Part shown: positions 31,461 through 43,352 of the stretch, one piece after another
Layout: each line of letters opens with the position of its first letter
Numbering within the stretch: position 1 is the first letter of the stretch
Assembly: GCA_022264855.1 (NCBI GenBank)
Contig: JABYQU010000033.1
Location: 248,001 to 312,000, forward strand
Length of the DNA stretch: 64,000 nucleotides
Direction of reading: 5' to 3'
Source of the DNA: Lenzites betulinus
Taxonomy: Eukaryota > Basidiomycota > Agaricomycetes > Polyporales > Polyporaceae
Position numbers and translations under genes: made by a program
The notes under the pieces: model-generated
What the model was told of the DNA's origin: nothing
Database searches by the model: none
Seen by the model: the letters and a program-made list of their open reading frames with translations, nothing else

Positions 31461-34063
31461 ATGGCTCCTACGGAATGGACTGTCGTTGATTTCATCCACC
31501 GGGGTCCGTGGTGGAAAAATCATGGTAAACACGCGTGATTTCGTCCGCTTCGGTGTCTCTAACAGCTGCACTCGCGCCGCAGGCATTCGCGTCCTCAACC
31601 TCCTCCTGGTGATCCCCCTCTTGACAGCCTCTATCAATGGCCTTGATTCCTCCTTGCTGAACGGTGCGATATTTATCTAGTCTATTGCCATCCTTCGGGT
31701 TAGCTGAGCACTGGCGTATTCGTGCTCACGTCCTTAGGTTTGCAAATTTTGCCCTCTTGGCAGGAGGAGTTCAATCATCCAAATAGCAAAACACTGGGTA
31801 CGTCCCACCGTCCGGCGCCATCTCCCATGTTTCTAACGCGGCATGAACACCCACAGGGCTCATTAGCGCAGCTCAAGTCATCGGTTCCATCATTGTCAGT
31901 CACGCGTCTCGTCTACCTTCAGAGTTCATCCTCATGCTCCCATATCGCAGGCGTTCCCATTTGCTCCTATGTTTGCAGATTGGCTCGGCCGACGTCCGAC
32001 GCTCTTCATTGGCGCTGTGGTCATGTTAGCCGGCGTCGGGCTGCAGAGCTCGGCGTTCAACGTCGGAATGCTCGCCGGCGCACGAGGAATCAGTACGTCA
32101 CGAGTGCAACATATGTGTCCCTTCCCGTCCTCAACACGTAACAGTCGGCTTCGGACTGACCTTCGGGCTCAACACGGCTCCCCTGCTCATAACGGAGCTC
32201 GCATATCCGACACAGGTGCGGGACGCCGTCGCATCCGTCTATTGGCCTTCCGCTCACCAGGCTGCGATAGCGCGGCAAATTAACTGCGCTCTATAACGCG
32301 TCGTGGTACGTCGGGAGCATTGTGGGTGCGTGGACTTCCGTTCAGACTGCTCGTGCGCGGTCAGCTGACGGCGCGAAGCTGCGTGGACGTGCTTCGGCGC
32401 CTGGCACGGCGCGGGGACCTCGTCCTGGTCGTGGCGCGTTCCTACCCTCATCCAAGCTCTCCCCCCTATGCTGCAAGCATTTTTAATATGGTGAACGATC
32501 TACCCGTAGGAAGTCGAGGGTGCCCGTTGCTGACACCTTGCTCAGGATTGTGCCAGAATCTCCCCGATTTCTTGTTTCCAAAGGCCTCGTGCGTATTTCG
32601 ACAGGATCCGCATGAGAGTTACATGCCTGACTGGGTTCTCTGTAGGAGTCGAGAGCCGCCGCGTCGCTCGCGCGCTTTCACTCAGTGACCAACGACGAGC
32701 GGGACCCGCTCATTATGTTCGAAATGGCGCAGATTCGGCACGCGCTGAAGATGGAGAAGGAGATTGCATCGAGCACTTCATTCAAGACACTGTTCGCGAC
32801 CCCCGGAAACAGGCGGCGGATGTGGATTATCATATCCCTTGCCGTTTTCTCACAATGGAGGTTCGTTATGATCTCCCCTCCCTGCCAGGTTACCTCCGTC
32901 AGCTAAATAACGATGTTGCGCAGTGGAAACGGTTTGGTGTCCTACTACATCAACCTAGTGCTCGATGGTGTTGGCATCACAGACGCTGGGACGAAAGCGG
33001 CCATCAACGGTGGGCTTCAGGTGAGATATACACTCGTCATTCCCTCAAGAGCTTCGTCCGCTGATATTGAGTGTAAAAGATATGGAACTTGATTGCGGCG
33101 ACAACTGGCGCTATGTTAGTTGAACGGCTCGGTCGAAGAACACTCTTCATCATCTCCAACGTTGGCATGCTGATCGGTATGTAAACCCTGCCGCCTCTAA
33201 AAAACTGTCGAAACCATATTGACATGATACGCATGTAGACTTCTGCGCCTGGACGCTCACAACCGCTCTTTTCAACACTACCGGAAACACAATCGCAGCG
33301 AGAGGTCCGTCCCTTCGCGAGCTTGCCTCCACAATGATATGCTTACGTCTACCACAGCTACGATCCCCTTCATCTTCATCTTCTATTTCTTCTACGACAT
33401 CGCATACACACCAATGATCGTCGCTTACACCCTGGAGATTCTCCCCTTCAACATCCGTGCGAAGGGGTTCGCCGTAATGGTAAACCCTCTTCCTCCTATG
33501 GTGATACAATTTGTGCTGACGAGCGCGAGCGCAGAACTTCGTCCTCTCCCTCACGCTCGCATTCAACCAGTTTGTCAACCCTTGGGCGTTGGATGCTCTG
33601 GGCTGGAAATACGTGCGTACTTCTCGTCCCTTCCGCCCGAATTCAGCTGGCGATACTCACGTCGCACACACCGCAGTACCTCGTTTACTGCAGTTGGCTC
33701 ATCATCGAGCTTGTATTCGTCGTCGTCTTCATCATTGAAACGAAAGGTCAGCCCGCCCACCCCACAATCTCCGCCCGCGACTGACCCATCTCCGCAGGAC
33801 GGACACTCGAGGAAACCGCAGCGCTGTTCGACGGCGAGCAGCAGCCACACGCGCTCGTGCAGACCGGCAACGAGGCCGCGACTATGTCGATGGCCGCCCC
33901 GCGCGGGCCCCACATCTGGATTCAGGAGGAGAAAAGCACGGTGACGGACATCCTCGAGATGCGCGACACGCGACCACAGCGCATAGGCGAGTGCAGTCGG
34001 TGGACCACGCGCCCGGACGACGCCTCCGGCTCCTCGGATACTGGCTCGTTTGAGGCAATATGA
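31461..34063 (+). CDS. MFS sugar transporter (fungal hexose/lactose permease-like)
   Basis: 17 exons: 31461-31524, 31583-31663, 31738-31797, 31857-31894, 31951-32092, 32145-32215, 32271-32325, 32379-32490, 32546-32588, 32646-32860, 32924-33020, 33080-33176, 33239-33304, 33358-33479, 33535-33612, 33677-33746, 33798-34063; 558 aa with every phase closing. Sugar-porter signatures are present: NGLDSSLLNGLQILPSWQ after helix 1, MFADWLGRRPTL, ARGIIGFGLTFG, VPESPRFLVSKG, VERLGRRTLF and IETKGRTLEETAALFDG. The N-terminus before helix 1 is short, so a start further upstream is possible. The plasma membrane is the expected site; the substrate cannot be read from the sequence. The stop lies 149 bp from the stop of the convergent alpha-amylase gene. 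Confidence 0.93.
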
Positions 34064-34212
34064 GCGGCCGTCGCAGCGCGTCTCTGTATACCCTGGCGTC
34101 GGCGTTGCACTCACTAGGGGACCGGGGGCTGGCGCGCTGTTGTTGTATAGGTTATGTGTTATGTCCGTTGTTATAATACCGTCGCAGTGCACCAACCGAA
34201 ATGCATGTATTA

Positions 34213-36976
34213 CTAGCTGTCCGTCCACTCCCGCGCCCACACCTGTAGTGCGCCGTAGGGGCAAGCGAACGACGCCCACCCATCGGCACCGACGTGGACA
34301 ATCTCGTCTTCGGGAGCGAATAATGCGCGGTACCGAGCATGCGCGTTGTCCTGCACATGCAGCGTCAGCGCAGCGCATTGCCGAGACAAACGGACAACCC
34401 AAACCTGGCCCATCTCCATCCGGATTACGTGCACCGGGCTTTCCTCTTCTTCCCCGTCGCTTCACACGCCGCATCAGCACCCTCGCGCAAAAAATCCGCG
34501 TCGCGCTCACCTCTCTTCCCCGCTCGGGCAATCGGCGTTGCTGATTAGCACGGCGCAGCCCGCGTGCTGCGCATCCCCCCGCCGCGCGAACCCGATGCAA
34601 TTCATTTCCTGGAAGTAGTCCGTGCGGGGCCCGTACGCGTACCTCCTCCGGGCGTCCATCAGGATGCGCAGGCCGTGCGCCACGCGCGCATCGTAGCATT
34701 CCTGATTTGGGTAGACGTCGCCGTAGAAGACGCATCTGCGGGAGTATTCGGGTCGGGGAAGGCGTGAATTGACAGGTGAGCACGCGTCGGGGTGATTGGC
34801 TCGTGAGAGCGGAAGGGGATGCGCTCACGGGTGGCCTTCGCCATACAGCAGGGTGAGCGCGTACGCCTGGAGCTTGAATGTGGGGTAGACCTTCAGGAAG
34901 GGCGTCAGCACCCGAATTAGGACGGGCGGGGCTACCGCGAGAACGCGGGGGCGGGATGACCTACCCAACTTTCCAGTGTTTGTCCGATTTGCTATGGGGC
35001 GGGACCGTGAGCGCAATTCGGCAGCGAGCAATAGCCTAATCGTTACCGTACTGAGAGCGAGTTGATCATCAGGTTCGGTGGTTGTAGTGAGAGTGCGACT
35101 TACTCGTGATTATCCACGAAGGTCACCGAGTCACCAGGTCTGTACTTGAGGATAGTGCCGTCGAGGATCTTCCTGAGGTCATACCGAGAGCCTGCTTTGC
35201 TTGCGTCGTGGAAGTTGTGATGTAGCGGTACATCGAAAAAGGTGACCTTGAGCGAGAAAGACCGGGTTCAGTGCACTGAGTAAAAGTCAATACAGTGCAT
35301 TGCACTTACCAGTCCCTCGAATACCCGGATGTACGGTTTGATCAGTTCAATGCTAAAAACTACGTTAGCAGAGCGCCGTCATACGAATCGACCGACCACT
35401 CACTCGCCGGACCAATACTCTGCCACCGAAAATAAATCAGGTCGCTCGAGAGTCTCGCGGGCATGCTTAATCTGTCTAGTATGTTAGCGATGGTGTGAAA
35501 GGATATCAGCGCGAGAGCGTACAAACTGCAGTAGGAAACGACGATCCATATGTTTGATGGCATCGAAACGAAATCCTGCGCCGCCTGTGGTCTGTGAGCG
35601 AATAGTCCTAGTCAGCTGTCAACGCCGCGGCCGGTTCGTGATTAAACTTGTACCGGCAACACCCAACTACCCCACGCTAGAAGATCTTCCCGAACTGCAG
35701 GATGCCTATGATCGATCTACACCGGTGAGTATATGCGACTTGGGCAGTACGCACGAAGGTGCTGCGTACATCTATTCCGAGGAGGTAGTCATAGTTCCCA
35801 AGCTCCGTGTCAACCCACCGCGACCACCCGCGATGGCCTTGGCCCACAATACGGTATACGCCTTTCGTGCGAGTCCGGTGATCCCAGTCGAGTCCTAACG
35901 ATGGTTCGAGTGAAGGTTACAGACGACTGTGGAGTTTTAGCTCAATGTATGCGCGACATACCAGTGAAGTGCTCATGTGTCCATTTTAAGGTGCTATACT
36001 GAGAAGACGTCAGACATACCCAATGTTAGACATGGACTGACTAGTTGCTCACTTTGTCCCCCCTTCCAAGGAAGTCGAACGCAGTCCATCCCTGTAACCA
36101 ACCGTAAATTTGTACTGTAGGTAGAGGTGCACATGCGTTACCTCTATTTCGCGCGCCGGACCAATGTCTTTCAAACGATTCTTAGGGTCCACAGGTACGG
36201 CCATAAACCTTCCTGGTCTATCCGCTCCAAGTTTATGCTAGCAATCATCAGCCCCATGCACGCGGTACGGCGGGACTCTCCCTTACATTCAAGACCGCAT
36301 CTATAAGAACGTCAATTCCCTGATCGTTAGCAGCTGCCACTGCGCGGACGAGCTCTTCCTTCGTTCCCCATCTTGTAGCGATAGTGCCCTTCTGGTAAAA
36401 TTCCCCTAGATCCCACTATCCCTAGTAGTCAATTTCTGCTCGGTGCAATTTCTCAGGAATGCGAAGGTGCACGTGCAAGGACACACAGCATCAAGGTGTA
36501 GTATGCATTGTATTGCATGCACGTCTGCACCTCCGCACAAGATGCTCAAATGTTGGGCCCGTGCTCACCAAGTCGTACGCGTCGTACCCTTGTCCCTCCT
36601 GATGGAAGTGTCAGTATATGCGGCAAGGAGCTCCCCATACACAATTCTTCACCTTTCGCATAGCTTTGTTCGGAGGCGGAAGCCACACTTGGGTAACCCC
36701 GAGCGCTGCCAAGTTGGGCACCTCGCTCTCAAAGTGTTTCCACCAGCTCATCTGTGGGTGCGTACAATCCCACGTAAAGAACTGGAACTGCAACGTAATG
36801 AGTTTCCCTTCGACGTCTTCAAAAGGCCTTTCGACACGCACCATCAACGCATTCTCCGAGCGGTAACCCTTCGGTCTAAGCCGCATGTTGGGCAGTGCAG
36901 GCGGGGGGTCTGTCCAGAAAGCACTGAGATACTCCCAGAGCAGGAGCGTGTTGTCCGTAAGAGCATCCCAGATCAT
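34213..36976 (-). CDS. Intracellular alpha-amylase, GH13 (subfamily 5-like)
   Basis: 17 exons: 36976-36653, 36598-36569, 36415-36287, 36237-36142, 36091-36053, 35998-35962, 35894-35770, 35716-35654, 35591-35523, 35471-35404, 35352-35310, 35246-35104, 35050-35047, 34991-34965, 34890-34829, 34735-34511, 34438-34213; 569 aa. It hydrolyses alpha-1,4-glucans. GH13 landmarks: QFQFFTWDC, GYDAYDLWDLGEFYQKGT, GFRFDAIKH (nucleophile D291), VAEYW (acid/base E322) and FVDNHDTQ (D389). No signal peptide is seen, matching the intracellular fungal GH13_5 type linked to cell-wall alpha-glucan or glycogen metabolism. Exon 13 is only 4 nt (TACG); it supplies the end of the D389 codon and Thr390. Skipping it gives a stop 10 codons later. 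Intron 36568-36416 is long (153 nt). The start codon is the first plausible Met, not proven. Confidence 0.92.
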
Positions 36977-38495
36977 ATCCAGCCTATCGCAAACGGAGGT
37001 GGTGATGGTCGGACAGAACGTCCCAGGAGAGCTATTCTTTCCGCCGCCGCCTCCAAGCGGACCAAGCCTGCCGCCGTCGCCGCGGTACCTCGACGCGCTC
37101 CCCGGCCCCAGACGCGCGCGCGACGCGTGTCAGGTGCCTGCATCAGCCACAGCGGACTCCGAACATTGTAGCGCCGTCTAAAAGATGGCTATATAGCATC
37201 CACGCGTCGCGCGCATCTTCACCATTGCAGCCTCCACGCGTCCCTGTGCTCTCTGTCTGCGTTCCGCACGACGTTGGGGTATGGACAGGATGCGCTTCTT
37301 GAAGCTTGGTGGTGGTGCTGATTGACAAGCCTACTTAATCGCTCCATTGGCAACGCATCTACGTCGAATGGAGTTTCATGATTCGGCGACATATCTCCCG
37401 ACTTGCGTATTATCCTGTATTCCGTTTGCTCGTTCAATCTATCATGGGTTTCGCAATACTTGCAGCGTGCGCAGCTAACGTCCATCAATTCATCTCCCAA
37501 CGCTTCACTCAAAAAATTGGTCAAACGCGACTGCCGTCGTATTTTGCAAATGTCATGTCAAACTTAGAATAGAGGAACTGTTTATGATTCCATGACTTAT
37601 AGGGCAACCGGTATTTTCTGCAGCTGTTCGAATTCATCATAAGAATTATACTTAGGCGTTGCTCAAGCTTCTTTCGTTCCTCCCCGGACCCTGGAGAATT
37701 ACCCCTGGCTTACTCCGCTTCTCATCTTCCTGGTGTACTCTCCAGATCCCTCCGGCGATTCGACAGACTCACACAACACAACGAGGCGTAACATTGCGGA
37801 CAACAGCGCAGCGCGTAACGCGCAGGCGGAATGATAGCATCGACAAGAACGACTAGTGTAAAACGGTACTCAGGAATCAGGACGCCGTGCGCGCGGCTGC
37901 ACACCACAGGGCGCAGGCGTTGGACACGAGGCGCAGACAGTGACATGCGGATAATCTGGGGGACGGGTTGGTAAAAGAATTGCGCGCGCCGCCGACGACG
38001 CGCGGCGTCGTCCCCATGGAGCGGTGCGTCTGGGCTATGTCAACACTGGGCACCAGCATGGGTGGAAAGGCGAGGCGGGAGAGACAGAGATAGAGACAGA
38101 GAGGAGAGGCAGAGATACGGCGCCTCGAGGCGGAGACGAAGAAAGGGGAGCGCGGCAGCACGTCAAGCCTGCCGGACCCCGAAGGAGCGGGGGGTATCGG
38201 GTAGTGGGTGGCGGGTGACGGGCGCGTGCTTAGTGTGCGTGGTGGAGGCCCGAGAGGTGGCGAGCGTGAGCGCGCTTCTTCGACTGAGAAGCAGCGTCGT
38301 CGCTTGGGCGGGCTTTGCTTTGGGGGTGTTAGAATGGTCGCGCGCAAGGGTGACGGAAGCAACGGTTACATACCACCTGCGGGCGCTGCTGGAAGATGTT
38401 GCAACGGCGGTGCTGGTGTCCAGGTCGATGCTGGCCGAAATACTTACAGCGAGTTTACTGTGGGCGGCAGACGGTGTCAGTGTATAGATAGCCCT
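36977..38495. other. Intergenic region, no certain gene
   Basis: 1.5 kb holding the amylase promoter and the 3' flank of the AA14-like gene. A 101-codon frame at 37219-37524 (-) has no known domain. A Pro/Ser/Arg-rich frame at 37877-38362 (-) could belong to a longer 3' part of the AA14-like gene if its last exon is spliced onward. Confidence 0.4.
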
Positions 38496-39984
38496 TCAAC
38501 GTGATGGTACTTGCGTTGCGATCGCCGTAGACTCGAATTGGGTGGTGGTGGGCGCCGCCGTGGTAGTAGGCTCGACGTGCGTCGTAGTGGGGCTCGCTGG
38601 GGCAGGCGCTTCGGTCGTAGGGGGACTAGCAGGCGCCTGCGTAGTGGTAGTATGCGTCGTAAAAGTTTGCACAGACGTGTAACCAGACCCAGCGAGAGAA
38701 GCGATGACGCCGTCTTGGAAGACGTCGTTCTGCGGACCATCATGGAAGCCGTACAGGTCGTTGTAATACGGCGCGTGGTAGGTGTCTTCGAACATCTGTC
38801 GCCGCCAAATCAGTTCGGAAGCGCATGCTGCAGCACCGTGATGGAAAACAGACGTTGTTCCCGTCACTCTGGTACCAGTACATAGGGAGTTTTGCGCCAA
38901 TGGTACAGTTTCCAGGCCGAGGGTCTGGGAAACCGTTGTCGGGATCAGCGCCACACCTGACAGCCATTTAGCGGACGAGCGTTAATTATCAAGTGGTGGT
39001 CGTGATTACCTGCGCGGAACGGCGGGGGTGCCCAGCGGTTGTGTGCCAACGTCGCCGGAGACCTTGCACTTGAAGCCGTTCATGTAAACTGCAACGGAAA
39101 AAAGTGCTCAGTGACCAGCGCTCAATTCTGCCGGTGATCGCGCCGCATACGCACTCTGTTCGGACCCGCTATCGATCTGGAAGATGCAAACAGTGTCAGA
39201 ATGCCACGACAACGGAGGCAGGCGGCGGAACATACAGAATGAATCCAGAACCAGGCACAGTGGCAGCCGCCCTCGGGACACGCAGGGAGGTTCGGCACCT
39301 CAAAGGTCGTGTTTTGGTACCACACGCAAGTTTGGTTGACGGAAAAGATGGCGAAATCGTCGGGCTGCACGTCGTGCACGTCGGACTTGTACGCGATAGC
39401 GAGAGCGCAGCCTTTCACATCATCAATGCCGGTTGTGTGGAATTCCGAGAGAGGCGCGCCGGGGCAGGGAGAGTCACTGCCGAAGCCCACATCACCACTG
39501 AAGCGAAACGCGCGTTAGCTACGCGGGCATGAGGCGGATGAGCTAAACCCGAATGCTGACCCTTGCGACGAGGCGTAGTACGGGGTAGCCCCCTTGTCAC
39601 AGGACAGAGACGTGGTAACCGTCCCGCCGGCCGTGAGGTCAAAGAAGTCGCCTTCGTTCGGCGGGTAGTCGATGTGTCCGTGCTGAGTGTATCGTTAACA
39701 TGGACAAAAAACCACCTGGGCACAAGCTAGGACTATACTCACGAACCACCACTGGCTGAACGGCATGTTATACAACGGGACCTGGGGGCGGTTGTCGTAC
39801 GAAAACGTCTGGTCGGTCACGTTGAAGCCGTACATCGACGGGTGCCACATGGCTGCAGGCGAAGACGACCATGCATGAGGTTTTGCGCGCCTGGACGTGG
39901 TTGATGTTACTGACCTATGTGGGCGGACGCGCCGGATGCGAGCGCGGCCACGAAGGCGAGCGAGACGGGCGCGACGGAGAGCAT
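38496..39984 (-). CDS. Lytic polysaccharide monooxygenase, AA14-like, with Ser/Thr/Pro tail
   Basis: Exons: 39984-39915, 39852-39743, 39682-39561, 39497-39236, 39176-39155, 39088-39010, 38956-38854, 38795-38496; 355 aa, all phases close. Residues 1-21 are a signal peptide ending ASA. Cleavage there exposes H22 ([14 protein letters not shown]) as the N-terminal histidine of the copper histidine brace. Cys-rich conserved stretches follow ([65 protein letters not shown]). These resemble the AA14 family reported as copper oxidases acting on xylan-coated cellulose. The last ~70 residues are Thr/Pro/Ala-rich and look like a linker. The stop used here (VPSR) may be an intron start instead, because gtacca..cag signals follow, so the true C-terminus is uncertain. 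Confidence 0.88.
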
Positions 39985-41244
39985 GGCGGCCTCGAAGGAA
40001 AGAGCGTCGTTTAGAAAAAGAGCGGCGGGCCCGCGATGGGCAAAGAGTGTGTGAGATGAGGGGGAGAGGGAGAGGGACAAGATAAGTTCGGGGGAGGGTG
40101 GCCGGGTGTACGCATTTGGGCGGGCGCATAATGATGATATATTCAGTGTCAAGTTCGCTACTTGATTAATCGCCAATCGGCCGGAACGGGTATTTTGTTT
40201 ACCATATAATCTTCGCGGCGGCGCGTCGATTGCCTTTTGCCGCGCCCATGATAGCTGTCTTGTCTCCTTGGTTACTACCAGTGGTCTCCGGTCTTACAGC
40301 GCGCCGCCCGCGCGACAGCAGCATCGCGCACACCAGTCGGTTCCATGCGCACTGTTCTCGTCAAGCCACGCCCAACTTGTTTCACACAAAGCCAGCAGCC
40401 GAACAGGCAACTCCGGGAGTCGGCACTGGCATTCTCGAGGCGATATCTGGCGTTGTTAGCCGGCGCGCAGGCCATCGTCGATGACGCGGTGACGCAGCAG
40501 CCAAGACGTCGACTCGGATACACTAGTGCAAAATCCTGGCATGAGGTCACCGCCGTGTTGAAGCACAGCGTTCAGCGTTCAACGTTCAGCGGTGCTATCC
40601 ATCACAGGTCACGAAGCTATGAGCTTGGACAAATGGTCGGGGTTGCCCGCACGGGTGAGTGAAACTGAGAACTTAGAATGACATATCGACAAACCGCCGA
40701 AATCAGGCATCATATAATAACGCCTGCCACGTGCTAACATCTTCCGAAGCGAAGGTGAAAGTTTCTTATCCCTTGGCTGGAGTTGCAAGTCAACCCGCCC
40801 TGTCAGTTTCGATATACAACACAATATTGCAGGTCCGATAGTACGAGCCCCAATGTTCAAGATACTGTTTTCCGACAATGTGGTATGATTCAGGCGAAGT
40901 TGCCGTTCGGTACGACGGTGGTGTCCTGAAGTAGATGGCACGATATAAGCCCAAATGGGGCATCCGGGATGATCCGAGAGGGAGCACCCGAAAGATTACC
41001 TTACAAATAAGTGAGAGGCTATCCAACGCACCTCCATCAACCTCGCTCGATATTTTACCTCCAAATTCACTCGGTCCCCCACAGCACACATATCGGCAGT
41101 TTGGTGAGCTAATTTCACACATATCCCTTTCTTTCTTCCGAGCCGCGACAACGTCTTTTGCTCTTCTCTCGGGATGCCCTTGCAAGCCAGGACTAACGAC
41201 GGATTCCTCATGTCTCTCAGCAATAGGCCACGTCCACAGCGGCC
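39985..41244. other. Divergent intergenic region, no gene seen
   Basis: 1.26 kb between the start codons of the AA14-like gene (-) and the AT-hook gene (+). No ORF or RNA gene is supported. Confidence 0.45.
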
Positions 41245-43352
41245 ATGGCAGACAGCAACACAATTCATAGCTTGACGAGCACGCTCGCTTCGCAGCCTAT
41301 GTCTACGCAAGGCAGCGCCGACCAACAGCACGCGCAGCATCCGCAACATCCCCAGCATACCCCCAACCCCGGCGAGCTGCAAAATCACCCTGGCATGCCG
41401 CCGATGGGCATGCCCCCTCCTCCCCCTCCTTCAGCTCCGGTCGATGGCGCCAACCCTGAGCAGCCCGTAAAGCGTAGGCCCGGGCGCCCAAAGGGCAGCG
41501 GCAAGAAGCCCATCGATCCCAACGCACCCCCGAAAATAAAGCGACCTGTAGGACGTCCACGCAAGGACGGCCTCCCTGCGGGGTCGGTTGGGCCGCGCCG
41601 ACCAAGCCGGCCACGCAAGCGTCCCCCGGGTACGTTCGCCAGTGGACCGCAAGACTCACCGCCGAGCGGCGGGTTCTCGTACCCGGTGAGTACACTGCGC
41701 GGACGATGTTAGTCAAGATGTATCTGACCGCGGAACCCTTCACACAAGACGCCCTTTGTCGCTGACGGTCCTTGGGCAACTGCCTCCGCGCCAGCCTTGG
41801 GCACGCGGGCCCGGCCGAACATATACTCGATGATAGACCCCAGTCTCGAACAGGATGATTGGGCAGAGCTGGCGCGCAACCGCACGGACAGGTTTTTGCA
41901 TGCCCTCGTCTCCGCTCTGATGGCCCCGCATCCCGTGTCAGGCGCTGGCCCCAGCATCGAGGAGGCCTTCAAGTCTCACCTCGTCTCCCTCGCGCCGAAC
42001 AGCAAGAGCCAGCCCTCGATCCCGTCTTTGTACTCGATCCTGAAGACCTTCTGGCTGCCGTCATCCCCCGTGTACTTCTCACTTACCGCGTCGGCGTCGA
42101 CTGCCCGCACCCCGTCGGAGCACCGCTTCCTCTACTGGGACCCGCAGCCCCTCGTGTTCAACGGCATCTCCTGCAACGCGTGCTCGAACCCGCTCATCAA
42201 CCGAGGCCGCATTAGCTCCGGTCCCATCAAGGTGTACGATCTTGGCAAGCCGTTCTTCGTTATCGGCTGTGAGTACGTCTGCACGAGCCCAATGTGCCTG
42301 CAGGCCACGAACCAGCAGGGGCGCAAGTTCGCCAGCACAGACGCGTCTATCCTCCGCGCGCTGCCCGCGAAGCTCAAGGACGAGTTCCCTGCGCTGCTGC
42401 TGCACGGCAACCCCGACCTCGGGAGCGGCCCGGACATCTGGAACTGGCAGGGAATGGGCATCTCTGTATCGCTGTACAATATGGTGCGCGCGAGTCTGCA
42501 TGCGGGGCTGCGCAAGGAAGCGATCCTGGAGATCATACGCGCCATCCAGCTCGGCGTGACGGACTATGACTTCGAGCAGTTCAAGCGCGAGGACGTGGAG
42601 CACGGCGCCCCGCCCCAGCTGCCTGCGGGGATCCCTCCGCCCGCCATCGCCGCCAACGGAAGCCACGGCGAAGACGACAACGATGAGGACGACGACGAGA
42701 ACCACGACGCGCAGCAGGTCGAGGGCGACCTCGCCGAGCAGAAGGACGTGAGTAGCCGCTTGCCCTAATTCCGTCTCGCCCGGGCCTCACCCCGCAGTTG
42801 GCGGACATGCAGAAGTCGACGGAGGAGTACCAGGAGGCGTGGAACGCGAACAGCGGCGTCCCGGATCCGAACGGCGCCCCCGCGCACATGCCCCAGGAGC
42901 AGCCGCACGCGGGCCCGAGCGGCGCCCAGGATCCCGCTCCCAGCCAGCAGCAGCCTAGCGCGAGCGCCCCGCCCCCGCCGCCGTCGCAAGGCCCTCCCCA
43001 TCCGCCGCCGAACTACGCGTATGCGCAGGGCCCGTATCCGTACCCGTACCCGTACGCCTACTGGAGCCAGCCGCCGGCGGACCAGTCCGCGTCTGCGGCG
43101 GGGCCGCCGCCGAGCGCGGCGGGCTCGCTGAAGCGCACGTTCTCGATCGTCGAGAACGGGACGCCGGAGCCGGGGATGTCGGAGCCGATGCACAAGCGGG
43201 TGCGGCACTGCTGCAAGTGCGGGTCGAACGAGTGCAAGGGCAAGGGCGGGCGCGCGTTCTGCAACAACCCGTGCCAGGACTGCGGGAAGCTCGAGTGCAA
43301 GGGGCGGAACAGCAAGCGTCCCGATAGGACGTGCGCGGACGCGTGGCCGTGA
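41245..43352 (+). CDS. AT-hook protein with central Cys-containing domain and C-terminal Cys cluster
   Basis: Exons: 41245-41685, 41749-42747, 42798-43352; 664 aa, phases close. After a Gln/His/Pro-rich N-terminus come two AT-hook-like motifs, KRRPGRPKGSGKK (about residue 75) and KRPVGRPRKDG (about 97), which suggest minor-groove DNA binding in the nucleus. A central region (about 170-450) has paired cysteines (FNGISCNACSNPLINRG and IGCEYVCTSPMC) and resembles the DUF6729-type domain, from memory only. Then come an acidic stretch, a long Pro/Tyr-rich linker and a basic C-terminus with about 11 cysteines (HCCKCGSNECKGKGG..FCNNPCQDCGKLECKGR). A chromatin or transcription role is inferred from the AT-hooks. 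Confidence 0.85.

Noticed and set aside
37219..37524. 101-codon frame upstream of the amylase gene
   Set aside because: Could be a small gene, but there is no homology I recognise, no signal peptide, and the amylase promoter must lie here.
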